Of a DNA stretch of 64,000 nucleotides, positions 25,311-33,487 are shown piece by piece. Each line of letters opens with the position of its first letter. The stretch's first letter is position 1. This DNA comes from Lacrimispora sphenoides JCM 1415 (GTDB lineage Bacteria; Bacillota; Clostridia; Lachnospirales; Lachnospiraceae): the NCBI RefSeq assembly GCF_900105615.1, contig NZ_LT630003.1, forward strand, positions 4,962,001 to 5,026,000, in the 5' to 3' direction. Position numbers and translations under genes: made by a program. The notes under the pieces are model-generated. The model did not search any database. It had not been told where the DNA came from and worked only from the letters and a program-made list of their open reading frames with translations.

Positions 25311-26651
25311 ATGTTTGAAAACAAGACAGAAAAAGTGGCGCGGGAGGAGATCCTTTCTCTGGTAAAGGAATACTGCAGCACCTACCATAATCAAAAAGAT
25401 CCTTTTAAGGAAGGAGACCGCATTTCATATGCATCCCGTGTGTATGATCATCAGGAAATGGTGAACCTGGTAGACAGCTCTCTGGAGTTCTGGCTTACAT
25501 CCGGGCGGTATACCGATGAATTCGAGAAAAAGCTGGCGGAATATTTAAAAGTCAGGTTCTGCTCCCTTGTGAATTCCGGTTCATCGGCGAATCTGCTGGC
25601 ATTTATGACCCTTACATCACCGCTTTTAAAGGAACGCCAGATAAAGCGCGGTGATGAAGTGATCACGGTGGCAGCCGGATTTCCAACTACTGTGACTCCT
25701 ATGATCCAGTATGGTGCGGTTCCCGTATTTGTGGACGTTACCATCCCCCAATATAACATTGATGTGAACATGCTTGAGGCTGCGCGCTCAGAAAAGACTA
25801 AGGCTGTCATGATCGCTCATACCCTGGGAAATCCCTTTGACCTTTCTGCGGTTAAGGCATTTTGCGACAAGCATCAGCTGTGGCTCGTAGAGGATAATTG
25901 CGATGCCCTTGGAACAACTTACACCATAAATGGGGAAGAGCGTTTCTCCGGAACCATCGGTGATATTGGAACCTCAAGCTTTTACCCGCCTCACCATATG
26001 ACAATGGGAGAGGGCGGTGCGGTTTATACGAACAACTCACTGTTAAATAAAATAATCCGTTCATTCCGTGATTGGGGCCGTGACTGTGTGTGTCCTTCCG
26101 GACGTGACAATTTATGCGGACACCGGTTTGACCGCCAGTACGGGGAGCTTCCCGTGGGCTATGATCATAAATATGTTTATTCCCATTTTGGCTACAATTT
26201 AAAAGCCACTGACATGCAGGCGGCCATCGGTTGTGCCCAGATTGATAAGTTTCCATCCTTTGTAGAGAGGCGGCGCCATAATTTCGATCGTCTTCATAAG
26301 GGCCTGGAAGAGGTTTCTCACAAGCTGATCCTTCCGGAGGCATGCCCGGACTCCAAGCCAAGCTGGTTCGGCTTTTTAATAACCTGCAAAGAAGGCGTAA
26401 GCCGGAATCAGGTGGTACAGTATGTGGAATCGAGAGGCGTTCAGACAAGGATGCTCTTTGCCGGTAATTTAACGAAACATCCATGCTTTGATCAGATGAG
26501 AGCGTCCGGAGAAGGATACCGGATCGTAGGGCAGTTAACCAATACCGACCGGATCATGGAAGATACCTTCTGGGTAGGAGTATATCCGGGAATGACTGAT
26601 GAGATGATCGATTACATGGCAAAGATCATTAAGGAGGCGCTGAGCCAATAA
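25311..26651 (+). CDS. rfbH: CDP-4-keto-6-deoxy-glucose 3-dehydrase (E1)
   Basis: The 446-residue protein is a DegT-fold, PMP-dependent dehydrase. The segment FYPPHHMTMGEGG places His228 where DegT aminotransferases have the PLP lysine, the diagnostic E1 feature. The cysteine-rich CVCPSGRDNLCG near 262-273 is consistent with the family [2Fe-2S] site. It removes the C3 hydroxyl in concert with a separate reductase (E3, RfbI/AscD). No E3 gene follows in this operon. GAAAGAGG precedes the ATG. Confidence 0.93.
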   Translation: MFENKTEKVAREEILSLVKEYCSTYHNQKDPFKEGDRISYASRVYDHQEMVNLVDSSLEFWLTSGRYTDEFEKKLAEYLKVRFCSLVNSGSSANLLAFMTLTSPLLKERQIKRGDEVITVAAGFPTTVTPMIQYGAVPVFVDVTIPQYNIDVNMLEAARSEKTKAVMIAHTLGNPFDLSAVKAFCDKHQLWLVEDNCDALGTTYTINGEERFSGTIGDIGTSSFYPPHHMTMGEGGAVYTNNSLLNKIIRSFRDWGRDCVCPSGRDNLCGHRFDRQYGELPVGYDHKYVYSHFGYNLKATDMQAAIGCAQIDKFPSFVERRRHNFDRLHKGLEEVSHKLILPEACPDSKPSWFGFLITCKEGVSRNQVVQYVESRGVQTRMLFAGNLTKHPCFDQMRASGEGYRIVGQLTNTDRIMEDTFWVGVYPGMTDEMIDYMAKIIKEALSQ

Positions 26652-26654
26652 GGG

Positions 26655-26700
26655 TTTTATACCTCTGCGCCCCAAAAGCAAGGGCAGGAAAGAGGAAACA
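26655..26700 (+). repeat. Dispersed hairpin element, copy 3a (tandem pair upstream of licD)
   Basis: TTATACC-tctgc-GCCC-caaaagcaa-GGGC-AGGAAAGAGGAAACA. The hairpin and tail match copy 3b directly downstream. It lies 3 nt after the rfbH stop codon. Confidence 0.7.
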
Positions 26701-26706
26701 CTCTGC

Positions 26707-26751
26707 AAGTATACCTTTATGCCCAGAAAACACGGGCAGGAAAGAGGAAAC
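26707..26751 (+). repeat. Dispersed hairpin element, copy 3b (directly upstream of licD)
   Basis: AAGTATACCTTTATGCCC, a short loop, then GGGCAGGAAAGAGGAAAC ending at the licD ATG. It is the second of two tandem units. Its internal ATG at 26719 is in frame with licD and would give MPRKHGQERGN ahead of the true start. Confidence 0.75.
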
Positions 26752-27591
26752 ATGAAGGAATACGATTTAACGGAGGTACATCAGGCGAACCTGGCTATTT
26801 TAAAAGAAATTGACCGTATCTGCCGGAAATACAAGATCAAATATCTTCTGGATGCAGGAACGCTTTTAGGCGCGGTAAGGCACAAAGGCTTCATTCCCTG
26901 GGATGATGATGCGGATGTGGCGTTTACTCGTTCCAATTATGATGCCTTTTTAAAGGTAGTGCGCCGGGAACTTCCGGAAGAGATGGAACTTCTTGAACCA
27001 AAGGATTTAAGAGGCGGGACGGCTTTTTATGATTTTACAACGAGAATCATCTATAAAAACAGCCGGACTCATGAGGACTCAGATGAGATGCGGTTTTATG
27101 AAGGGAAATTAAACCATCTGTGGGTGGACTTATTTACCATTGATGAACTTCCAGAAGGCAAGGCAGCTTCTGCCTGTATCCGCCTACTTCATACTGTGAT
27201 CTACGGTATGGCCATGGGCCACCGTTACCGGTTGGACTATAAAAAGTACAGCCTGATCAATAAAATCGTTATAGGCACGCTGGCTTCTTTAGGGAAAATG
27301 ATTCCAATGAAAACCTTGAGTAAGCTGCAGCATATGATTGCGGTCAAAGATCATAAGGGAAAGAGCCGCCTTAGGTATTACAGCAACTACCAGCCCGATT
27401 ATCTCTATGTGACGCTTAAGAAGGAATGGTGTGAAGAAACTGTGGATCTGGAATTTGAAGATACCAGGCTGATGGCGCCAAAAGGCTGGCATGAGGTCCT
27501 CACCTGGATTTACGGTGATTATAAGAAGCTTCCGCCGGAGGAACAACGGGTACCATCTCATTCCAGTACGGAAATTAAAATATATCATTAG
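26752..27591 (+). CDS. LicD-family phosphotransferase
   Basis: The 279-residue protein has the LicD core: LDAGTLLGAVRHKGFIPWDD then DADVAFTR (about 35-62), a nucleotidyltransferase-fold site. Family members attach phosphocholine or other phospho-substituents to cell-surface glycans, acting in the cytosol. The ATG at 26752 directly follows GGAAAGAGGAAAC, the tail of the dispersed element. As last gene of the operon it likely decorates the polymer built with the CDP-derived sugar. Substituent identity cannot be read; no choline kinase or CTP:phosphocholine gene is present here. Confidence 0.87.
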   Translation: MKEYDLTEVHQANLAILKEIDRICRKYKIKYLLDAGTLLGAVRHKGFIPWDDDADVAFTRSNYDAFLKVVRRELPEEMELLEPKDLRGGTAFYDFTTRIIYKNSRTHEDSDEMRFYEGKLNHLWVDLFTIDELPEGKAASACIRLLHTVIYGMAMGHRYRLDYKKYSLINKIVIGTLASLGKMIPMKTLSKLQHMIAVKDHKGKSRLRYYSNYQPDYLYVTLKKEWCEETVDLEFEDTRLMAPKGWHEVLTWIYGDYKKLPPEEQRVPSHSSTEIKIYH

Positions 27592-27646
27592 AATGCAGTT
27601 ATTACCGGATAAGCTGGTAATTATGATTGTATGGGATACAATGACA

Positions 27647-27680
27647 GGGCGGGATTCATAAGAATCCCGCCCTTGTTTTT
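27647..27680 (+). terminator. Rho-independent terminator of the glycan operon
   Basis: GGGCGGGATTC-ATAA-GAATCCCGCCC is a perfect 11-bp stem followed by TTGTTTTT. Confidence 0.93.
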
Positions 27681-27882
27681 CATTTTATAAATTTCCCACA
27701 TCGGACAACGGTACTTTGTACCGGGCCTCAATATGGGAATCTGGCATTATTTTTTCTTTGAGTGAACAATCTGAAAAAGTTGAATTTATTTGATATCTCA
27801 AGCTTTCTGTATATGCTTTGTATATAGTTATCCACCGTATCCTTCTGACAAGCTGCGGTAGCTGCTATGAGGTTATGAGCAA
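27681..27882. other. Gene-free stretch between glycan operon and BCCT gene
   Basis: Sequence between the two convergent terminators. No open frame with a ribosome binding site and no recognisable RNA were seen. Confidence 0.4.
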
Positions 27883-27930
27883 GGAAAATCCGCATTGATC
27901 AGGCTTTTTATAAGCCATTTCAATGCGGAT
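27883..27930 (-). terminator. Terminator of the BCCT gene
   Basis: On the minus strand ATCCGCATTGA pairs with TCAATGCGGAT, followed by TTTTCC, 25 nt after the stop codon. Confidence 0.75.
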
Positions 27931-27954
27931 CTTCATGTCTACGGAGCTTAACTC

Positions 27955-29478
27955 CTATTGCTGGTTTAAATATTCCTTTGCGTCTTTAAAGAAACTGAAA
28001 ATAATGAGAAGTATGATAATTCCTATAGGAAATGCTGCGATGATGGAGACCGTCTGCAGATTGGCCATGGAATTCTTGGAAAATATAAGAGCGATGGGAA
28101 ACAGCATTAAAAGCACGGACCAGAACAGCTTTACACGTTTATCCGGTTCGACGTCCTCGGGAAGCTCCTTATATGAGTAGGTGGCAGCAACCAGTGCCAG
28201 GGCATCAAAGCTGGTTGCGTAAAAAGCCACCATGGTAACTGCCAGAAGGATCAGCCCCAGCTTTGCAAACGGCAAGGTCTCAAGGATTGCCATGATCGTC
28301 TGGTACAAGTCTCCTGTGGACGCATAAATGCCCATCACATCCAGTACTCCCTTTGTCTGAAGTGCAAGGCTGTAATTTCCCAATATAATAAAGGAAGTAA
28401 AAGTTCCTGAGATTCCAAAGACATATCCCCCGAGGATGGTCTGCTTTATGGTGCGCCCTTTGCTGATGGCTCCGATAAAGAAAGGAGTGGCTACGCACCA
28501 AACCATCCAGTAAGCCCAGTAAAAGATGGTCCAGTTCTGAGGGAAGGAGGAGGTCCGCAGGGCATCAGTCCAGGTGGACAGGCTAATAAAGTTCTGCGTC
28601 AGGTTTCCTACTGCCGTGATCCCTGTTTCAATGGTATATCTGGCTTCCTTACCACCGATCAGCACATAGAGAAGCAGGCCGAAAAACAGATATGTACAGG
28701 AAGCAGCCAGCTTTGCAATGCCCTTCATGCCGAAATAAACCGTAATGGTGTATACGATACATATAATGACCAGGATTGCAATGGTCAATAATCTGGAATC
28801 CGGCAGACCGGTTACCCTGCTGATCGCCATGGAAAGAAGGGGAGTTGCAAGAGAAAATGTGGTTGCAGTACCGGCAAGTAAGGCAAATACGGCAATTAAA
28901 TCAATAAGTTTTCCGCAAAGGCCGTCTACATGCTTTCCCAAAAGAGGACGGCAGGCTTCCGAATATTTTTGCTTCGTACGTTTTTTAACATGGAGCATGA
29001 AGCCGAATGCTGCAGCCAATATCATATAAAAGCTCCAGGGGATAGGGCCCCAGTGAAACAGCGGATAGGTGGAGGCCCAGTCCTGCATGGCTCCCAGATC
29101 CGCGATATGTGGTTCCCCTGCATAGAGAATCCATTCACAAAGGGAATAGAAGAGGATATCAGCGGCCAGACCGGCTGTAAACATCATAGTTCCCCATTTA
29201 AAGTTTGAATATTGGGGTTTTTCCAAGTTCCCAAGGTTTATGGTACCGTATTTGGAAAATGCAATATACAGGGAGCAAAGGAAGGTAAAAAGCCCGATGA
29301 TAAGATAATAACTCCCCAGCTCATCTCCTAAAAATGACCGGATAGCAGCCAGCGTATCCGCAGACTTGCTGGGATATATGGTAAAAACAAGGCATAAAAA
29401 TATGATACTTATAAAAGGAATCAGGGTCGTTATCCAATCCAGCTTTTTAAACAAAGCCTTTTTCTCATTGTGGTCCAT
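27955..29478 (-). CDS. BCCT-family betaine/carnitine/choline-type transporter
   Basis: The 507-residue protein has about twelve membrane helices and BCCT landmarks: FHWGPIPWSFYMILAAAFGF near 143-162 and WTIFYWAYWMVWCVATPFFIGAISKGRTIK near 315-345, which carry the aromatic substrate box and the family GRT motif. It should import a quaternary ammonium compound by Na+ or H+ symport, or exchange. The ATG at 29478 lies 8 nt after AGGAGG; an ATG 6 nt upstream would be too close. Osmoprotection or trimethylamine-type metabolism is possible; no partner enzymes are adjacent. Confidence 0.9.
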   Translation of the reverse strand: MDHNEKKALFKKLDWITTLIPFISIIFLCLVFTIYPSKSADTLAAIRSFLGDELGSYYLIIGLFTFLCSLYIAFSKYGTINLGNLEKPQYSNFKWGTMMFTAGLAADILFYSLCEWILYAGEPHIADLGAMQDWASTYPLFHWGPIPWSFYMILAAAFGFMLHVKKRTKQKYSEACRPLLGKHVDGLCGKLIDLIAVFALLAGTATTFSLATPLLSMAISRVTGLPDSRLLTIAILVIICIVYTITVYFGMKGIAKLAASCTYLFFGLLLYVLIGGKEARYTIETGITAVGNLTQNFISLSTWTDALRTSSFPQNWTIFYWAYWMVWCVATPFFIGAISKGRTIKQTILGGYVFGISGTFTSFIILGNYSLALQTKGVLDVMGIYASTGDLYQTIMAILETLPFAKLGLILLAVTMVAFYATSFDALALVAATYSYKELPEDVEPDKRVKLFWSVLLMLFPIALIFSKNSMANLQTVSIIAAFPIGIIILLIIFSFFKDAKEYLNQQ

Positions 29479-29496
29479 GTACATAGCCTCCTAAAG

Positions 29497-29532
29497 TGTT
29501 CAAAAAAATAAATTTAATATTGATATTGAACA
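29497..29532 (-). promoter_or_regulatory. Inverted repeat TGTTCAA...TTGAACA in BCCT leader
   Basis: Seven-base arms (29497-29503 and 29526-29532) flank AT-rich sequence directly upstream of the BCCT ribosome binding site. It may be an operator; no regulator is adjacent. Confidence 0.35.
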
Positions 29533-29678
29533 TGATACCATGGATAACCAGAAAATGCAAGAATTAAATAAGTGTATTTAGAAAATGTATGGTATTTATT
29601 CCTGTAAAAACACTAACGTATTTGTGAAGAATTTCTGACATTTTGCTAAAACCACTACAAAAAAAGTATTACATCAGA

Positions 29679-29684
29679 TATAAT
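29679..29684 (+). promoter_or_regulatory. TATAAT -10 box of the lipoprotein gene
   Basis: A perfect -10 hexamer 27 nt before the start codon. No clear -35 was found. Confidence 0.4.
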
Positions 29685-29710
29685 GTTAGATGTTCAATAA
29701 GGAGGAGATT

Positions 29711-30286
29711 ATGATGAAGAACAAAGCTCTATTGATATGTGCAATGTCGGTAATGTTGTTGACCGGATGCACGGAAAGTAACATTCTTAAATCCACAGCT
29801 CCGGCAGAGCCTGTTTTTGAAACTCAGCAGGGGATTGTTCTGGATTGGGATCAGATTGGAAATGATATGGATGAAGAGTTTGTGGACAACGAAGAATATC
29901 CTATGGCGTTAAGCGTTAATTACAAGGTAGAACGGGAGAAGAATAGCATTGATTTGACATTGCTTGTTAAGGATGGGACCACACCCGAGGAAGCAGTCGT
30001 ATTTGCAAATGCAGCAGTTCGGTTTATCGGTGACGAGGCTGCTATGCAGGATTTTTCTTATGAAAAATCAAGCGATACCTCTTATGGAGGATTTTTCAAG
30101 GATTATGATGTGCACCTTATTGTTATGCCGGATTATAAGATGAATGAACAACAGTATTGGCTGGTAGATATGGACATCCCTAAGGGATCTGATGAAAAGA
30201 TTATTCCAAAGGAAGGTGCTGTTATCACGGAGGCCACCGCTGAGGATGAGGAGACGGATACTGAAAGCTCGGAGTCGGATCAATAA
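29711..30286 (+). CDS. Putative lipoprotein of unknown function
   Basis: The 191-residue protein has a signal peptide and lipobox LTGC (Cys20), so it should be anchored to the outer face of the membrane. The body is about 150 residues of mixed alpha/beta with an acidic tail (DEETDTESSESDQ). AAGGAGGAG lies 6 nt upstream of the ATG at 29711. It has its own promoter-like -10 and a terminator, so it is monocistronic. No family was recognised. Confidence 0.8.
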   Translation: MMKNKALLICAMSVMLLTGCTESNILKSTAPAEPVFETQQGIVLDWDQIGNDMDEEFVDNEEYPMALSVNYKVEREKNSIDLTLLVKDGTTPEEAVVFANAAVRFIGDEAAMQDFSYEKSSDTSYGGFFKDYDVHLIVMPDYKMNEQQYWLVDMDIPKGSDEKIIPKEGAVITEATAEDEETDTESSESDQ

Positions 30287-30304
30287 ATTTTTTATGCAGG
30301 TATT

Positions 30305-30358
30305 AAAAAACATGGATGAGGAATTGAGTTGTCAATCACTCCTCAGCCATGTTTTTTT
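30305..30358 (+). terminator. Terminator of the lipoprotein gene
   Basis: AAAACATGG-at-GAGGA pairs with TCCTC-ag-CCATG and a run of T follows. It may also serve the convergent minus-strand gene. Confidence 0.82.
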
Positions 30359-30377
30359 GTCCCTTTTTGTATGTTCG

Positions 30378-31358
30378 TTATGGATCTACTGCCAATCCGC
30401 TGTGGTAGGAATAATTACCAAGCTCCTTTAAAAGCTTATTGTGATCCAGGCTATCCAGCGGGACCGGCGAGGTAAGTTCCTCGTTCAGCAGAAAAAACAC
30501 ATCATTGCATTTTACCATGGACTGATGGAAGAGCTCGGGAAATGAGGCCTGGGATGCAAGGCGGCGGTTCCAGGGATTACACCAGGTTTCATGGTTTAAA
30601 TTCATGGTGACGACGGGATCCGGCGGGATGTCCGTAACCAGCTTCCGGGAGGCAAGGTGTGTGCGCAAAAAAAGTGATTCCATAAATTCAATGCTGTTTT
30701 TCTTGCGGCTGGACGGATCGGCAAGAGTCCTGCATCCTAAGCGCATAGCCAGGATGGAACGGGATACCATCTGGGATGTTACACGGAAATTATTCCGGTA
30801 GTTTAAAGGATAATAGGCTTCATTGATGCATACGGACAAAAAGCCGGAGATGAACTGCAGTTCCTGGCCGTTTAAACATATGGTGGCCGCCTGGTTGAAC
30901 TGAGATGGTTTTTTCTTTTTGTATTTCATCAATAGTAATGCATCTATATCATTTTCCAGCATAGCATGAAGCCCATGATGATAGTTGCTGGAGTTTTTTA
31001 CATCATATTCGATTCGGCCGTACACGTAAGGGTGGCAGATGGAGTCCCCGATGTAATGGCAGAAGTAACCGCTCATATAAGAAATGGCCTGCTCTCTCTG
31101 CTGTTTGGACTCGATCTGGGATAAGTGGTTTAAGCAGGAAACAAAAAAATCATGTACATGGTTTTCGTGCATATAGGAACCTACATTACGGTAATCCCGG
31201 TGGCGTAGAATGGGTATATTATAAAAAAATATATCCGGTCCCTGGAGGCCAAGCTGGTAAAGCCAGCGGTACTTGGAGATTATGCGTTTTAAAGGAGTGT
31301 TAGGCATATCATTGAAAACTTTGACTCCCAGCAGATAGTGAGTGGTAAAACCAGGCAT
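30378..31358 (-). CDS. Zinc-dependent phospholipase C-like protein
   Basis: The 326-residue protein resembles the Zn_dep_PLPC family: PGFTTHYLLG at the N-terminus, LGLQGPDIFFY near 36, a HENHVHDFF segment, and GYFCHYIGDSICHPYVYGR near 108-126, with histidines and aspartate fit to bind zinc. There is no signal peptide, so unlike clostridial alpha-toxin it is probably cytosolic. ATG at 31358 follows AGGTG by 7 nt; an in-frame GTG 9 nt earlier overlaps that site. Substrate unknown; lipase activity is only inferred from the fold. Confidence 0.8.
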   Translation of the reverse strand: MPGFTTHYLLGVKVFNDMPNTPLKRIISKYRWLYQLGLQGPDIFFYNIPILRHRDYRNVGSYMHENHVHDFFVSCLNHLSQIESKQQREQAISYMSGYFCHYIGDSICHPYVYGRIEYDVKNSSNYHHGLHAMLENDIDALLLMKYKKKKPSQFNQAATICLNGQELQFISGFLSVCINEAYYPLNYRNNFRVTSQMVSRSILAMRLGCRTLADPSSRKKNSIEFMESLFLRTHLASRKLVTDIPPDPVVTMNLNHETWCNPWNRRLASQASFPELFHQSMVKCNDVFFLLNEELTSPVPLDSLDHNKLLKELGNYSYHSGLAVDP

Positions 31359-31380
31359 ATTGTTCACCTCGCATTTATTT

Positions 31381-31542
31381 GCAGCTCGCGAAATATGTAG
31401 TGCGGTCCGCGAGTCCGCAGTGCAGCTCGCGAATCCTGCGGATTCGTTCGCTCACGGGCTTTCGCCCTATGAATTAGAACACAAAAAAAATTTCTTACGA
31501 GCGAGCACGACGAAAGTTTTTTTGTGTTCTAATTCGCACTGC
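31381..31542. repeat. Palindromic intergenic element with 24-bp inverted arms
   Basis: The main arms 31471-31494 (GAATTAGAACACAAAAAAAA then TTTC) and 31512-31535 are inverted copies with few mismatches, separated by 17 nt. Outer arms GCAGTGC (31417-31423) and GCACTGC (31536-31542) enclose them. GCAGCTCGCGAA occurs twice (31381, 31422), CGAATCC-TGC-GGATTCG and GGGC-tttc-GCCC hairpins sit inside. The GC-rich patches differ from the flanks. It resembles a small non-autonomous mobile or REP-like element between divergent genes. Confidence 0.65.
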
Positions 31543-31663
31543 TCATTGCTTATATGGAGATTATACCATATCAGATTTTATTTTGTGTAAAAATCATTGG
31601 AAATTTTCATACTAGCCGGGTAGGTCGAATAAGTGTTAAGGAGAGCGTTCAGGAGCTGATCCG

Positions 31664-33049
31664 ATGATACATCGTATACATGAAATGGTATGGGGACCGT
31701 GGCTTTTGGTTTTGTTTTTGGGGACCGGAATCTTTTTTACGGTAAAGTCAGGTTTTTTTCAGATTAGAAAATTCCCATTTTGGTGGAAGCATACCATTGG
31801 AAGCATACAGGAGGATGAGGGAGAAGAAAAAGGGGAAGTTACAAAATTCCAGACAGCCTGTACGGCTTTGGCAGCTACCATTGGGACTGGTAATATAGCC
31901 GGTGTGGCCACCGCACTTACAGCCGGCGGACCTGGTGCTATATTCTGGATGTGGGTTTCTGCCGGAATCGGCATGATGACAGGCTATGCGGAGACCATGC
32001 TGGGGATCCGTTACCGTTACCGGGATCGGAACGGCGCCTGGATCTGCGGGCCTATGGTTTATTTGGAGAGGGGGCTTAAGCTTCCCGTACTAGGCATGAT
32101 TTACAGCTTTCTTTGTATCATGGTTTCTCTTGGAATGGGAAGCATGGTGCAGTCCAATTCCATTGCGGAAACTCTTGAATATTCCTTTGGCATACCGCCG
32201 GTTCCCATCGGGATCGTGCTGACTGGAACCGTATTATTGGTGGTACTGGGAGGGATTGCAAGAATCGCCTTTGTCTCCGAACGGCTCATTCCTATCTCGG
32301 CCGGCGCCTATATGCTGTTTTCCATGGTTGTGATCATGTCCTGTTACGATCAGATCCCATATATTTTTCAATGCATTTTTCAGGATGCCTTTCGCCCGGT
32401 TTCTGCCTTTTCAGGAGTTGCAGGCTATCAAATCAGCAAAAGCCTGCAATATGGCATATCCAGAGGTGTATTTTCCAATGAAGCAGGACTTGGGAGCATG
32501 GCAGTCCTTCATGGCGCGGCAGAGGATACGACTCCAGAGCAGCAGGGAATGTGGGCCATGTTTGAGGTGTTTTTTGATACCATTTTGATCTGCACCATGA
32601 CCGCATTTGTGATCCTGTGCATGACGGAAGGAGATGCTGCCGGCTCAGGATATGACGGAGCGGCTCTCACCGCCTTTTGTTTTTCAAAACGCTTAGGATT
32701 ACTTGGGGAATATGTGGTATCAGGAGCTATGCTGATATTTGCTTTTGCTACCATTATTGCATGGTATTATCTGGGACGTCAGGCCGCCATATATCTGGCG
32801 GAGCGTTTAAAAGAACGCAGATCTCTTTACATACTGCAGCGCATTTTAAGGGGAAAGGTTTATACCATGCTTTATCTGGGGGCCGTGTTCCTTGGGTGTC
32901 TGGCAAAGCTTGAGACAGTGTGGGAATTTTCTGATATCTGGAATGGACTGATGGCGCTTCCTAACATCATTGCCATTATTTTCCTGATGAAGGAGGTAAC
33001 GGTTCCGGAAAACGCAGAAGAATGGGCACTGAAATACACCCGCCGGTGA
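31664..33049 (+). CDS. AGCS-family sodium/alanine (glycine) symporter
   Basis: The 461-residue membrane protein has the alanine-or-glycine:cation symporter signature GTGNIAGVATALTAGGPGAI and MWVSAGIGMMTGYAE (about 80-115). It also has the downstream GISRGVFSNEAGLGS near 267. It imports alanine or glycine with Na+. AAGGAGAGCG lies about 14 nt upstream of the ATG, so initiation may be inefficient or a slightly different start used. Monocistronic, ending in a terminator. Confidence 0.92.
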   Translation: MIHRIHEMVWGPWLLVLFLGTGIFFTVKSGFFQIRKFPFWWKHTIGSIQEDEGEEKGEVTKFQTACTALAATIGTGNIAGVATALTAGGPGAIFWMWVSAGIGMMTGYAETMLGIRYRYRDRNGAWICGPMVYLERGLKLPVLGMIYSFLCIMVSLGMGSMVQSNSIAETLEYSFGIPPVPIGIVLTGTVLLVVLGGIARIAFVSERLIPISAGAYMLFSMVVIMSCYDQIPYIFQCIFQDAFRPVSAFSGVAGYQISKSLQYGISRGVFSNEAGLGSMAVLHGAAEDTTPEQQGMWAMFEVFFDTILICTMTAFVILCMTEGDAAGSGYDGAALTAFCFSKRLGLLGEYVVSGAMLIFAFATIIAWYYLGRQAAIYLAERLKERRSLYILQRILRGKVYTMLYLGAVFLGCLAKLETVWEFSDIWNGLMALPNIIAIIFLMKEVTVPENAEEWALKYTRR

Positions 33050-33055
33050 ATGGGG

Positions 33056-33090
33056 AAGGGGCCTGACCCAAATAGCGGTCAGACCCCTTT
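33056..33090 (+). terminator. Terminator of the AGCS gene
   Basis: AAGGGGcCTGACC pairs with GGTCAGaCCCCTTT, 6 nt after the stop codon. Confidence 0.75.
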
Positions 33091-33116
33091 ATGATGAATT
33101 AGTTGCAAGCAAATGG

Positions 33117-33356
33117 TCAGCAATCTCCTGTATAGTAGGAGATAATGCTCATATAATCCTTTGGAGCCGGAATATCCAGTGAAAGACTCAGGAAGTTTTT
33201 ATTTTCTCTGTACTGATGAAGCAGCTCGTTCTGGAGTCCATAGTGTTTGTTGATATTTTCTTTACTACCGTCAGGGTACAGTAAATTAACCGCATCACTG
33301 CACGCATTTACTGTTTGTAAAAAGTTATCCATATTCAAGATATTTAATTTTATCAT
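33117..33356 (-). CDS. Small conserved-looking protein, unknown function
   Basis: The 79-residue soluble protein begins MIKLNILNMDNFLQTVNACS and ends IISYYTGDC. It has no membrane segment. GGAGG lies 8 nt before the start at 33356, which is better placed than an ATG 90 nt upstream. I have an impression of similar short proteins in other Lachnospiraceae but cannot name a family. It is followed by no clear terminator and is preceded by an AraC gene on the same strand. Confidence 0.6.
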   Translation of the reverse strand: MIKLNILNMDNFLQTVNACSDAVNLLYPDGSKENINKHYGLQNELLHQYRENKNFLSLSLDIPAPKDYMSIISYYTGDC

Positions 33357-33487
33357 TACAAACCCTCCATTAAAAAGACAGTGATACTTAAGTTCAGCAA
33401 TAATTTTATAATAAAAAGATTGCCCTATTACCTTTACAGGTATCATTATAGTGCAATCTTTTTTTAATAAATATATTATTTCTGCCT

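Noticed and set aside
25852..26484. 210-codon open frame on the minus strand opposite rfbH
   Set aside because: It lies wholly within a well-supported rfbH gene, lacks a ribosome site and shows no family motifs.
26719..26751. Extension of LicD to ATG 26719
   Set aside because: Same repeat-derived MPRKHGQ start; the LicD fold begins after 26752 and the Shine-Dalgarno lies within the extension.
31342..31590. 82-codon plus-strand frame across the palindromic element
   Set aside because: It reads through inverted repeats, has no ribosome site and opposes the start of the phospholipase-like gene.
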